This document shows positions 32,896 to 43,666 of a stretch of DNA of 55,000 nucleotides, one piece after another. The notes beneath the pieces were generated by a model. That model saw only the letters and a list, made by a program, of their open reading frames with translations. It searched no databases and was not told the origin of the DNA. Positions within the stretch are counted from its first letter, which is position 1. Every line of letters begins with the position of its first letter. The stretch spans positions 2,840,001 through 2,895,000 of the forward strand of contig CAUJGJ010000397.1 in assembly GCA_963170055.1 (NCBI GenBank), in the 5' to 3' direction. Both the position numbers and the translations under genes were made by a program. This stretch comes from Halisarca cf. caerulea (taxonomy: Eukaryota > Porifera > Demospongiae > Chondrillida > Halisarcidae).

Positions 32896-34084
32896 GTGGT
32901 TAAGAAACCATTGATGGAACAGCTCACGGTTCATCCATCCGTTGTGTGACAGGCCATACAATGTACCTGCACTGCCCCTTCAGTAAATGTATGGTTTAGA
33001 GTTTTCCTGTCGAGCACAATGCAAGGTGGCAAAGTGGAGCCAGTACCACTGGTGCAAGCAAGCACTGTAAATTGTGCCTTGTTTCCACTTGTGATATAGG
33101 TAGGGTGTTTTGAGCCCTTTACATCAATCACTTTTCCGCTAGGTGGACATAAAGACAATCCAGTCTCATCACAATTGTAAATGGCCCGAGGTTCGTCTAG
33201 TATGCCATTGTCTTCCTAGGAAGCATGCGATATGTTGTAATAGTTGGTAAGTACAGTTGTGTTGCTGGACATTGCTCTAGCCTGTGATAAGGGAACTGCA
33301 GATTTGATGGTCAACTGTGGGTGTTGCTCTTTAAACCTTTCTAGCCATCCACTGGAAACTGATACCACTCTGCCTTTGCTGTCCATAATTTGTTGAACAA
33401 TACATATGATGTCCTTCCTTGTTTGTGGATACCTATTGCTTGCACTTTTTGGGCCGCCGGAAGGCGGCCCTATATTGTTTTTACTTTCACTGGAAGTGTC
33501 CGGAACGTCCGGAACGATGTCAATATATATATATATATATATATGTCAACAATATGGCGGATGCGAAGTCGGTACAAAAACTTTCAACTATATTTCGGTG
33601 AAATTCATTCGTTTGCTCCTGATTTTATCAGCGAAGGGTCTTTTAGACCAGAAGAGTTTTTTGAAATATTATTTTAGTCAATAATGCCGATTTCCAAGCG
33701 ATTCGAGTTTCCAGGGCCGTAGGTGGCCCACGAGTTTTTTAAACTCGAATCGCTTGTTATCAAGAAGCTGAACAGCTCTTCTTCTTCGGCCATTGTCAGG
33801 TAAGGTGCACCTGATCTCCCTTCTAGTGTTCTATTTTTGCCACTTACGTAATCACTTAATGTGAATTTCGGCACTCCGTGTATTTCTGCTGATTTTCTGA
33901 TCGATTCTCCTCTTTCAACAGCTTTTATTGCATTTTCAAGGTTTTCAGCTTTCCAAAACCTGTATGTGCTTGGCCTATTCCTTGGATTGATGTTGATGGA
34001 TGGATATCCACTATTGCTGGCACTATAAGAAATTATCATCTGTCTAGGTGGAGCATGTCCATGCAGCATTTTACTGTGGGGTAA
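32896..34084 (-). pseudogene. Pogo/Tigger-type transposase, broken by A3, A4, B2
   Basis: Reading leftward from B2, the N-terminal part (about 34060-33759) has YRFWKAENLENAIKAVERGE and HGVPKFTLSDYVSGK, a CENP-B/psq helix-turn-helix. A4 (33451-33757) interrupts it. The frame resumes ASNRYPQTRKDIICIVQQIM, GWLERFKEQHPQL (second HTH), a stop, IYNCDETGLSLCPPSGKV (first catalytic Asp) and ITSGNKAQFTVLACTS. After a frame change comes SHNGWMNRELFHQWF, cut by A3. The C-terminal catalytic residues are not found downstream. The element's own ends were not identified. Confidence 0.85.
33451..33757 (+). mobile_element. Hairpin element A4 (307 bp), complete
   Basis: This is the cleanest A copy: T-run, GC hairpin GGGCCGCCGGAAGGCGGCCC, CCGGAACGTCCGGAACGATG segment, TA tract, open 44-codon frame (33543-33677) and 3' hairpin ending CGCTTGTT. 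It splits the pogo-type transposase gene, which gives both of its boundaries from coding sequence. Confidence 0.9.
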
Positions 34085-34416
34085 CAAGTAATTTGAGTTA
34101 AAAACTCGTGGGGGCTGCCGCCCCACACGCTCGAATTACTCGCAAAACATTGAAGGGTTAGTGCACAGCTGAACATTCATTGAACATACTGTTTATTGTA
34201 ACTGGACAATTGTTTTGAAAACAATTGCCATATTTGGCAATTGTTTTCATAACATTTCCTATAACTCATTTCTGTATAAATTCATACTTCTCCATTACTA
34301 TTATATACATTCTCTATTATAAGACTTTTCTTCAAATCTATGTTATATATATCAGACAAGCGTTACACACCGGAAGTCCAAATGAAAACAATATAGGGGC
34401 TGCCTGTGGCAGCCTC
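34085..34416 (-). mobile_element. Hairpin element B2 (inverted)
   Basis: This is an inverted copy of B1 with the same end hairpins and the same central palindrome (about 34206-34254, one arm altered). It sits at the 5' side of the pogo-type transposase. Confidence 0.85.
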
Positions 34417-34790
34417 TACAAATCAAATTGTATCATTATTATAAGTGTCATTATTTTTCATTACTGCAGGTTTAACCACGGATCTGAACTATGTTGCTGT
34501 TGTTGGCTTACCTTTAGTATTGTTATCTTTGTTGTTTTGATTTTCCAGTGATTTGCCTGACAATTTAAAGCTTCCCGCCTTTCCAACACAGCGCGTGTAA
34601 CACGCTAATAGTGTTTTCATAGTCACGTGACTGTCCCAATTTTGATGGCTGCCACACGGCTGAATGTTCTAAGCGCCTCGCAACTCAAACATGCATGTTG
34701 TCACCCAACTCTCCGGTATAAAGCAGAAGACATGTGTGCCTTAAAGTTATGAAAGTTTTGCAATGATTGTCTTTAGATTGCACAGAGCAG
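34417..34790. other. Unassigned sequence
   Basis: Ordinary-complexity sequence with no gene that I can support. Confidence 0.5.
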
Positions 34791-34848
34791 AATAGGACGT
34801 GATATGGATAACAGGACATGATATGGATAACAGGACATCGCATGTGGG
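34791..34848. repeat. Remnant of 19-bp minisatellite (element T0)
   Basis: Units like GACGTGATATGGATAACAG run up to the left end of P2. Orientation matches the right-hand array of T elements (44225-44640), so P2 was inserted in a T-type array. Confidence 0.65.
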
Positions 34849-35623
34849 ACATGTCCATAAACTTGAAATCTCAGTGGAGGCGCCAATTAGAAAGAATTTT
34901 GCAACTTTAGATGGCTTCGCGACGAGATGTCATGTGACCAGCCCGTGACTTAGGAAAATGCTGTTGTGCACGTAAAGATTCCAAAACAGCCTTTTTTACA
35001 TGATGTTAAAACTGCAAGATCGACAATTATTCCAGTCAAACGGCCTTCGGCTACAGTGAATCCTAGTCTCGCGTCTCCAGCCCCTTTCCGTTGACGACAT
35101 CGTAAACATTCTACAAAATTTCTAACAACATCAAGGAGAAAGAGGCTGGCTATGCGAAACTAAATGAATCTTAAGCCTTCGATCAAATTTGAACATGTCA
35201 GTAACTTTCTGGTCTGGCTTACCTAGCTTGAGTTTCTTCAATCGATCTTTTCTCCTTCTGAAAAACATCTTCGAAAGCGATTCGGTTGGTATACAGGTGC
35301 GACCAAAGCAGAATTTAAAGAGCTATCCAACGGCGAAAGGTTATGTATCAATGCTAGTTCTAGGCTAGTAAAAACTTTAATGGCTGGGCAGCAGTGGGAA
35401 AAAGCCTATTGGCATACTTTTTTACATTTATTGGCTGTATTATAGGATAATAAATAACTTCCATGTTTGGGATTTTGATTCATTGCCTGATTCAGACGTT
35501 ACAGGCGAAAAGGTGAGCTACCTTGGTTTGAATTTGTGGTTTTTACCGTTTTTCTCTAAAACTCTTAGAGATATTTAAATCCCCAACATGGAAATTTTAG
35601 ATACTTAGGTAAGGAACCTGTAT
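34849..35623 (+). mobile_element. P2, left half
   Basis: It starts CGCATGTGGGACATGTCC after AT and follows P1 (27641 onward) throughout, including the CCATGTTTGGGATTTTGATT / AAATCCCCAACATGGAA pair. It ends at ACCTGTAT (35616-35623), where T1 begins. Its right half lies inverted at 39198-39477. Confidence 0.8.
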
Positions 35624-35705
35624 ATGGGGTGCCATTTGTGTCAAAATTAAGATGTTTGCATGATATGAATATCATAACGTGATATCGTACATATCATATC
35701 ATGAT
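35624..35705 (+). mobile_element. T1 left end, cut by the LINE
   Basis: It starts ATGGGGTGCCATTTGTG like 39478 and (inverted) 44686, then enters minisatellite-like sequence, interrupted by the LINE at 35706. The array continues at 39066-39190. Confidence 0.75.
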
Positions 35706-35957
35706 TAGGTTAGGTTAGGTTATCATTTTTTACGTGGGGAACTGTTAGCCATAGGCTATTGAAAGTGGCACCCACAAAGGAAAAGAAAAAAGGGAGAAAA
35801 TTTGTCATGCATATAAAACTAGAAAATTAATGGAAATAGAAGAAGCAAAAGTTAGATTATGGATTGTTATTGAGTTCAAAGCATGCAAATGTCAAAATAA
35901 ACAAATTATGAAGGGAGTTGATTCATGCAAATAAGAGGACATAGACAAATGACTTGC

Positions 35958-38900
35958 TTAACAGGAGAGAATTTGCTTGCAGGCTGTTGAAAATTGATTA
36001 AAATCCTTTGTTCCTCGGACGTGTGCTGGCAATGTTCTCCAAACAGAAGCACCAAAAAAGCTAAAAGATTTTTGCCCAAGGGAAGTTCTAACCGGCGGAA
36101 GATTAAGCTGAGAAGATGAGGAAGAGCGAGTGTGATGGTGAGAAGTTGGGTAAGAGAAAAGCTGGGAGAGATACGGGGGAGTGTTTGAAGATAGACACTT
36201 GAAGACCATTTGGGCAGTGTGGACTTTCCTCCTAGAAGCCAGAGTAGACAACCCAAGTTCACGTCGAGCAGCTGTAGCTGAATAGTCCCTGCGTCTACGC
36301 AGAACCGTCCGACAAGAGAAGTTGAGGAGTGTTTCTAAGCGATGGGATTCTTGGTTTGTACAACCAGACCAAACAATGTCACAGTAGTCGAAGGTGGGAA
36401 GGATATATGACTTGAGAAACAGGAGCAGTAGAGATTGGGGAAGAAACCAAGAAAGACGGCGGAGCAAGTTAAGACTACGAGAAACCTTACTGCATACAAA
36501 GTTTATGTGATCTGACCAAGTGAGAGTATCATTTACCTGCACCCCAAGAAACTTAAAACATCGAACCTGTTCAACAGTCTTGCCATCAACGTTCAGATCA
36601 AGACTATTAGGCAACTTCTTGCTGGAGTGAATCAGCATAGTCTTGGTTTTCGAGGTGTTCAACTTCAAGCCATTCCTTTCAAGCCACAGATTCACCAGTT
36701 CTAGACAAAGTTGAAGTGAAGATTGGAGAGTAGGTAGTTGATCACTAATGATGAAGATAGTAGTGTCATCGGCAAAAAGAACAGTAGAGTTCGGAGGAAG
36801 CACTGAAGGAAGATCGTTGATAAAGGCGGAGAAGAGAGTAGGACCAAGAATGGAACCTTGAGGAACTCCAGAAGTTGGGAAGCCAGGAGAAGAGTAGGAG
36901 TCAGCTACATGGGTGATGTGACAGCGGTTGGTAAGGTAGGATTGGAACCAAGATAAAGCAGAGGGAGAGAGGCCAAGATTGGATAGCTTTGACAATAGAA
37001 GTTGGTGACTAACGGTATCGAAAGCCTTTGAAATATCAAGAAACACTATCCCTACAAATTTCTTAGAGTCTAGGGCTTTGTACCATTTGTCCAGACAGTG
37101 AAGAAGAAGAGTTTGGGTGGAGTGAAGGGGGCGGAAACCAGATTGAAGTGGGAAGAGGAGATCGTGGGTGTTCAGATAGTTGGACAGTTGATGATGAACA
37201 TGTTTCTCGAGAAGCTTGCTGGGAACCGGAAGAAGTGAAATGGGGCGGTAGTTTGAGAGTGTGGTACGGTCCCCTCCTTTGTGAAGTGGCTTGATGGCAG
37301 CACATTTCCAGGGGGAGGGGAAAGTGGATCAGGTAATGGAAGAGTTGATGATGGACGATAGTGGGAAACAGATGACAGAACGACTAGCAATAAGAGCAGA
37401 GGAAGGAATGCAATCAAGACCAGTAGCACATCTAGCCTTCAAAGAAGCAAGAGCCTGTTCACACATATCTGGGGTAGGTTGCGACAGGGAGAAAGTTCCA
37501 GTGGGTTGAGAAACAGGATGAGGTGTATAAGCTGGTATGGGGCTTGTGGTGGACGAACTGATAGATAAAAAATGATTGTTGAGAGTATTGGCGATTGTAT
37601 TACTGACTGCCCTAAAAGAGGACCAGTCGTTTGAAGGGGATGAAGATGAGGTAGCTAGCCTAAGGGTTTTCCAAATAGATGATGGATGGGGTTTCTTCAG
37701 CAACAGATTGTGGAAAAACTCAATCTTCGCCTTCCGCTGTAACCAAACAACACGGTTCCGCTGGGCCTTGTAGATGTCCCATGCTGCAGAAGTGGGATTT
37801 CGTCGAAAGAACCGGTGGAGCCTATCGCGCCTAGCCATCTCTTTGAGTATCGTCTTGGTAATCCATGGCGAAGGGTTCTTTTTCACTCTAGTTGTCTTAC
37901 TAGGAGCATGGTCATCAAGGACATCGACAAATAGAAGAGTAAAGGCATCTGCCTTATCACCAGGGTCATCAAATACATCAAGGACACTCCAGGGGACACG
38001 AGACAGATCATCTTTGAAGCTGTTCACACAAAAATGTTTGAAAGAGCAATGAGTGACAAAGGAGGGCTGAGGATGGTGTTCGGTCATGTTGATTCGAAGG
38101 CGGATGGGTAAATGATCAGAGAAGGACTTGTTAAGAATGGATGAGTTGGAAATGGGAACATCTGGTGTTGTCACAAAGAGATCCAGGATGGTAGCAGTGG
38201 AATTGTTGTAGCGGGTTGGCTTGGAGATGGTTTGGATAAGGGAGCGTGAAGTGATAAAATTCTGGAAGGTTTTGGAGTGTGGTTTGGTTAGATCCAGCAT
38301 GTCAATGTTAAAATCGCCACAAGCAACTACATACTTTGTATTCAAGATCATAGCATCAATGTTATCACACACATCAAGGACAGATTGGGATGGAGCACCA
38401 GGAGGACGATAGAAACAACCAACGACAAGAGAAGGGTGGAGGGAACCACATCTAACAGAAACCCACAAAGATTCAGCGCCAGATGGAGTAGTACCACAAC
38501 TCAGCAACGAGCAGGGCAAATTATCAAGATAGTAAACAGCAACACCGCCACCACTACGATTTCGATCAGACCTAAACAAGCTGTAACCAGGGATGTGAAT
38601 TTCCGCATTACTAACAGAAGCATCCAACCAAGTTTCAGAAAGGGCGAGGATGTGTGGGCGTTCGGTAGACATGAGACAAGCAACGTCGTCGAAGTGTCGA
38701 AGAAGACTGCGGGAGTTCACGTGAATCATAGTAAAGAGATTCTTCGTCACACTTCTGGCAGAGGCATCCGGACCAGGATTCATTTCTACATCTCCACAAC
38801 GCAGTAAGAAGGTGTTCATGCCTCTGGAAAGCCTCCGAAGAATAGCCATGCTCCAGCGAAGATTCTTCATCCTTTCGCAGAGGTGCGAAGCTACATTTGA

Positions 38901-38981
38901 AGCTCCGTAGCCAGGCATTAGGGATGGGCAGAACTGCTTGTGGTCACTCAGTGGTGAAGTCCAAAGATACTCTCTGAACAA
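35958..38981 (-). pseudogene. LINE endonuclease-reverse transcriptase with 2A-like motif
   Basis: One frame of about 1008 codons runs from Met at 38981 to 35958, broken only by TGA at 37329-37331. Residues 63-71 are GDVEMNPGP, a 2A-like ribosome-skipping motif (38769-38795). The endonuclease follows: HVNSRSLLRHFDDV, LALSETWLD, VACGDFNIDML, SDHLPIRL. RT then shows LHKGGDRTTLSNYRPISLLP, FLDISKAFDTVSH, GVPQGSILGPTLFSAFINDL and LFADDTTIFI (the FADD catalytic box), and the C-terminal LGLSTLASRRKVHTAQMVFK. No PHD or ORF1 was found; the 70 residues before 2A may be a leader. The lone TGA falls just before the RT domain. Confidence 0.92.
38769..38795 (-). other. 2A-like motif GDVEMNPGP
   Basis: It fits D-V/I-E-x-N-P-G-P. 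In known 2A peptides the ribosome skips the bond between Gly and the last Pro, which here would release a 70-residue leader from the endonuclease-RT. Similar motifs are known in non-LTR elements of several invertebrates. Confidence 0.85.
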
Positions 38982-39065
38982 AGCAGAAACGCAGATAAAA
39001 AAGCAAATATTAGGAGTACTTGAAACTTCGAGTCGCTGCGAGCCGCCATTTTTTTTCCCATCCCT

Positions 39066-39197
39066 TCATGATATGAATATCACGTCCTGATATCCATATT
39101 ACGTCCTGATATGAATATCACGTCCTGATATCCATATCATGTCCTGTTATCCATATCACGTCCTGTTATCCATATCACGTCCTATTATCTATATCAT
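39066..39197 (+). repeat. 19-bp minisatellite, short array
   Basis: Units of ATATCCATATCACGTCCTG type. This array connects the T1 left end with the inverted P2 right half and is my candidate inversion breakpoint. Confidence 0.85.
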
Positions 39198-39477
39198 CGC
39201 ATGTGGAACATGTCCACGGACACTTGTATGGCTTCAGGGATCAGAAAATTCATCGTCACTTTTTAGTTTTATTTCTTGCTACAAATACGCGCTATCTTCT
39301 AACAACTAGTACCATTGTGTAGATGGCTGCATTACCTTTTGTTCAATGTCAAACTTGAAAGAATTTTCTATGTTCCTTGAAATGTATGCGCATTCTCCTT
39401 AAACATATAAAAACACGAAAAACGGCTGGGCGGCAGTGCAGCTTCAAAGCTAAGGGCACAAATGTTGGTATACAGGT
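39198..39477 (-). mobile_element. P2, right half, inverted
   Basis: It begins with the P end (CGCATGTGGAACATGTCC) preceded by AT. Read in reverse it matches P1 28541-28820. It ends ATACAGGT (39470-39477), the reverse complement of the ACCTGTAT at 35616-35623. Confidence 0.8.
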
Positions 39478-39499
39478 ATGGGGTGCCATTTGTGTCAAA

Positions 39500-40010
39500 A
39501 TTAAGATGTCTGCATGATATGAATATCACGTCCTGATATCCATATCACGTCCTGTTATCCATATCATGTCCTGATATCCATATCATGTCCTGATATCCAT
39601 ATTACGTCCTGTTATCCATATCACGTCCTGATATCCATATCACATCCTGATATCCATATCAAGTCCTGATATCCATATCACGTCCTGATATCCATATCAT
39701 GTCCTGATATCCATATCACGTCCTGATATCCATATCATGTCCTGATATCCATATCATGTCATTATATCCATATCATGGCCTGATATCCATATCATGGCCT
39801 GATATTCATATCATGGCCTGATATTCATATCACGTCCTGATATCCATATCATGTCCTGATATCCATATCATGTCATTATATCCATATCATGGCCTGATAT
39901 CCATATCATGGCCTGATATTCATATCATGGCCTGATATTCATATCACGTCCTGATATCCATATCATGGCCTGATATTCAAATCATGGCCTGATATTCATA
40001 ATATGTTCTA
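39500..40010 (+). repeat. 19-bp minisatellite, left array of T
   Basis: About 25 or more copies of ATATCCATATCAYGTCCTG with drift (GTCATT, GGCCTG variants). GATATNNATATC within the unit is palindromic. Confidence 0.95.
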
Positions 40011-40051
40011 GATTCAGTGCCATGGCTTAAGACATGTTCTGAGCATGCTCA

Positions 40052-41275
40052 GTGCCATGCCCTGCATGTGCATGCTGCATTAAAATGGCTGGCCGCCCTG
40101 CCAAGGAAGTGGACTTGGAGGAGGTGAAATACTTACTAGCTTTCGACTTCAAATTAGAAGACATAGCAGCAATACTGGATATCAGCAGATTAACACTTTA
40201 CAGGCACATGAAGAATGCTCAAATCGAGAAATACAGTGATATTTCAGATAGGGATCTTGATGATACTGTTCGAAGAATCAAGGTAGATCACCCTAAAGAT
40301 GGGGAAGTTTTAATGCAGGCTCATTTGCTAAGATTAGGCATTCATGTGCAACGGTGCAGACTAAGGCAAACTATACATCGTGTAGATCCAGTAAACACTA
40401 CTCTGAGACGTGCCAAAACAGTAAAAAGACGTGTTTATCATGTCGAAGGACCTAACAGTGTTTGGCATCTTGATGGCAACCACAAGCTAATCCGCTGGCA
40501 ATTTGTGATACATGGAGGGGTAGATGGCTATAGTAGAATGATTGTTTACTTGCAGTGTGCCACTGATAATGCTGCAGCTACTGTAGTCCAACTTTTTGAA
40601 GATGCTGTACATATGTATGGACTACCTGAGAAGGTACGCACGGATCTTGGAGGTGAGAATGTAGATGTTTGGGATGTAATGAGCAATGAACACTACAGTC
40701 CATCAGCTGTTATTACGGGTAGTTCCACTCACAATGAACGTGTTGAGCGTCTTTGGAATGATGTACGGAGGTCCGTTACTGAAGAGTTCTGTTGTTTATT
40801 TTATCAACTGGAACACGAAGGGTCATTGAATCCATTAAATGAAACGGACATGTATTGTCTTCACTATGTGTTTGAGAGAAGAATAAATCGTATAGTGAAT
40901 GAGTTCGTCATTTCTTGGAACAATCACAAGCTATCAACCGAGGGAAACAAATCCCCTAATCAACTTTTCCTGACAGGAATGCTGTCATCTTCTGTTGCGG
41001 GAAGGATGCCTCCTATTCCTTACTCATCAACTACCACACAGCAAAGTTCTCCTGGTCCTTCTGCTACGCATCCTGCTAGTTCCTTACCAAATACATCCAG
41101 TCATGTCTCTGTGTCACGGAGTTCCTTTAAGCCTTGCTCCCTATTGCAACAAGCATTGTTGACTCAAGTTGACCCTTTGGGTGATTCATGCAACTACGGT
41201 AAAGATATTTACCTCAAAACGGTGTCTCTTGTATTAAGCCATTTACAGAATTACACCACTTGTGGCTGTACATAA
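40052..41275 (+). CDS. DDE integrase-type transposase (IS3EU-like?)
   Basis: An intact frame of 407 codons. Two Met choices exist: MPCPACACCIK at 40052 or MAGRPAKEVDLEEVKY at 40085; the second matches the usual protein start better. The N-terminus has a helix-turn-helix (FKLEDIAAILDISRLTLYRH). The integrase core has VWHLDGNHKLIRWQFVIHGG (first Asp), VRTDLGGENVDVW (second Asp) and THNERVERLWNDVRR (Glu, 33 residues after the second Asp). FVISWNNHKLSTEGNKSPNQ follows. This WHxDGNHKLIRW group occurs in many invertebrates and fish. I believe it is the IS3EU type but cannot confirm it. It is one of very few undamaged transposase frames here. Confidence 0.85.
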   Translation: MPCPACACCIKMAGRPAKEVDLEEVKYLLAFDFKLEDIAAILDISRLTLYRHMKNAQIEKYSDISDRDLDDTVRRIKVDHPKDGEVLMQAHLLRLGIHVQRCRLRQTIHRVDPVNTTLRRAKTVKRRVYHVEGPNSVWHLDGNHKLIRWQFVIHGGVDGYSRMIVYLQCATDNAAATVVQLFEDAVHMYGLPEKVRTDLGGENVDVWDVMSNEHYSPSAVITGSSTHNERVERLWNDVRRSVTEEFCCLFYQLEHEGSLNPLNETDMYCLHYVFERRINRIVNEFVISWNNHKLSTEGNKSPNQLFLTGMLSSSVAGRMPPIPYSSTTTQQSSPGPSATHPASSLPNTSSHVSVSRSSFKPCSLLQQALLTQVDPLGDSCNYGKDIYLKTVSLVLSHLQNYTTCGCT

Positions 41276-41441
41276 ACTATTTAGTCTAGCGGACAGAAAG
41301 TAAATACAGTGAAAACTGTTTATAACGACACCCCTGGTTTCCACAGAATGTGCTGTTGTAAACAGATTGCTGTTTAAACCAAAATCTGCTTACAACGACA
41401 TTTGTGGTTTCTGTCAATAATGTTGTTGTAACCAAATTATT

Positions 41442-41511
41442 GGGATGCCGGAAGGCGGCCCTATATTGTTTTTACTTTCACCAGAAGTATCCGGAACGTC
41501 CGGAATGATGT

Positions 41512-41560
<49 letters not shown>

Positions 41561-41771
41561 AACAACATGGCGGACGCGAAGTCGGTACGAAATCGTTCGA
41601 CTATATTTCGGTGAAATTCATTCGTTTGCTCCTGATTTTATTAGCGAAGGGTCTTTTAGACCAGAAGAGTTCTTCGAAATATTATTTTAGTCAATAACAC
41701 CAATTTCCAAGCGATTCGAGTTTCCAGGGCCGTAGGCGGCCCACGAGTTTTTTAAACTTGAATCGCTTGTT
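41442..41771 (+). mobile_element. Hairpin element A5 (330 bp)
   Basis: The 5' hairpin GGGATGCCGGAAGGCGGCCC, TA tract, open 44-codon frame (41556-41690) and 3' hairpin ending at 41771 are all present. It is inserted in the pogo-like element. Confidence 0.9.
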
Positions 41772-41806
41772 ACCAGTATGTTCAAAATACAAGTAGATGA
41801 CATACA

Positions 41807-42409
41807 CTAATGCTGAAGGTAACTGTCAATAGAAGTCTGCCGTAGTTGAGATACATAGGTAGAGTTGAGTTCCCTCTCTAAGTCATGAAGCCACAACAGC
41901 ATAGTCCCATCACACCACTCCTGCTGCTCAAGCAAAGAGATAATATCGGTCAGCCCTGTTTTAGCCTCCTTGGCTGTGACAATACGAGGAGTTGGGTCAT
42001 ATTCATCAATAGTCGAAGTTTCTGCAGAATCATCTCCAGAGGACGTAACAAGAGCCACAATGTCATCTTCACTGAGCGACTTTCCTGTTTCCACTTCTTT
42101 GTCTATGTCACAGAAATCATCTGCACTCATCACGTCCCCTTTAAGAGCTGGAATAAGCTTATTCAACTCTTGCTGCAGGTCTTCACTAACACTCTCTGGG
42201 CCTTCATACTCTTGTCCATCAGCTAGAATGTCCACACATCACCAGCAATTTTTGATTGTATCAGTTGTGACAGCCTTCCATGCACTCATGCATAAGTACA
42301 GTGCATCTTTGATGGTGAGCTTGGACAGTTCACCTTGGCTCTCAAGCATGTCCAGATACTTTCACTGCGTTCTGCTTCTTTTCCTCAATCCCGAGCTCTC
42401 AGCCGCCAT
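41807..42409 (-). pseudogene. Pogo/Tigger transposase, start plus C-terminus only
   Basis: MAAESSGLRKRSRTQ, a TGA, then LTIKDALYLCMSAWKAVTTD, a second TGA after TIKNCW, then an acidic region and the family's usual C-terminus LWLHDLERELN ... QTSIDSYLQH. The HTH and catalytic domains are gone. This is a typical internally deleted pogo derivative joining the first codons to the last 170. Two stops make it non-coding as read. Confidence 0.75.
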
Positions 42410-43666
42410 TATTACCACATGCATCAGGTGACGACGTTGTAAACGTAGTTTTCAATGCACGTGATATACATGTGTTCTTACGAAGTGTGATGTTGTCGTT
42501 ATATCAAGTGACGTTGAAACTGGGCCAAAATGTATGCAAATAATGGGCCAAAGAAATGGGGCTCAAACTACCTGTCAGTATAAACAGAATGACGTTCTAA
42601 CCACGCAGGTGTGACATGTCCCACATGTGGGATCTCAACAAAATGGCCGCCCGAAAGTCAGCTGTAATCACCCCCCACTTTTCTTCCATTTAATGTGTTT
42701 ATGGAGTATAACAAGCACATTAACCAATAATACAACTATTGAACGATACAACAGTTCACTTAACTTTGTTATAACAGCTTCGCAAAGCTGAAAAAACGAC
42801 CATAGATTCGGACCTTAAAAATAGGTTTAGTGCAAAACCCGGTCATGTAAACCATCGTTTAGAGCAGCCATACTTTATTAAGAACCTTCTAACAACAATA
42901 TCTAAATTTTCACCGTGGTAGAACTTGTCATTCCTCCTCGTTCCTGAGATGTCCAAAGAAATGTTATTTTTCATCCAAAATAAAACCACAAACTTGGGGA
43001 CATGTCGGGAATGGAGCATGCTATCGAAATCTACCACGGTGAAAACTTAGCTTTACCTATGGTGATCTAACTCCCGTGACATGGCTCCTCTACACAAGCG
43101 TTTAGATGACCGGGTTTTGGAAAGAATCTCAGTCACTAAAGAAGTCTCTTTCTCGCCGTTTGTCACAAGGCTGTCACGCGATATGATGACATCACCCACC
43201 AAAGGTAACGATCGTTGAAATCGATACTCCTTCCAACACGAACGAATATTCTTAAGAACATTTTGAAAACACTCAATGCGCATACGAAGACGATATTCGA
43301 TACAATTCTCTTCTGTTTGAGAACAAAAAGGCCTATCGTTCGGGCGACTTCATATCCTTACATGTGACTAAGGCGTGCACATCAGTAAAACGTGTTAGTA
43401 TTAAATCAAATTCCTTTGCAAACCACACAACGCCCCTTGATTTTTCTGAAAGGTACATGTTATACCTGCGCAGGGATGTTATAAACAGTTTTGACTGTAT
43501 ACATTATATATTACGTATATAGCTGCATTGTAATGGAATGATACAAGTCTACTTTAATTTACTGTATGTAACTGTGATAAGTTGATACAGTCAAGTAATT
43601 ACAGCTAGTACTATAAACATATTAAGTGTTCATTTAGCTTTCAGCTTTGACAGTGTAGTAAACCTG

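Larger units (their letters stand above)
35706..39065 (-). mobile_element. Non-LTR retrotransposon (CR1/L2-like), 3.36 kb
   Basis: It encodes an AP endonuclease plus reverse transcriptase frame with a short 5' leader and a 3' end of telomere-like units (TTAGG on the plus strand, 35705-35722). TCATGAT occurs at both flanks (35699-35705 and 39066-39072), a likely 7-bp target duplication. It lies in the T1 minisatellite. Confidence 0.88.
41307..43497 (-). mobile_element. Pogo-like element, internally deleted
   Basis: Inverted ends CAGTGAAAACTGTTTATAAC and CAGTCAAAACTGTTTATAAC (one mismatch in 20) are flanked by TA. It carries only the C-terminal part of a pogo-type transposase, and A5 is inserted in it. 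The part at 42480-43480 has no recognised gene but holds a P-type end motif (about 42610) and an inverted pair TTTTCACCGTGGTAGA (42908 and 43029). Confidence 0.85.

Noticed and set aside
34801..34848. Left end of a complete T0 element
   Set aside because: Only two to three minisatellite units are present; no ATGGGGTGCC terminus is found to the left.
37291..38807. Plus-strand frames opposite the LINE endonuclease
   Set aside because: They overlap the strongly supported minus-strand ORF and lack recognisable motifs.
39500..40010. Possible CRISPR array: regular 19-bp units
   Set aside because: Units are directly adjacent with no unique spacers, occur inverted at the other end of the same transposon, and the sequence is eukaryotic. 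It is a minisatellite.
42600..42630. A fourth complete P element starting at the GACATGTCCCACATG motif
   Set aside because: Only one end motif is found; the nearby TTTTCACCGTGGTAGA inverted pair is suggestive, but no partner end is visible.
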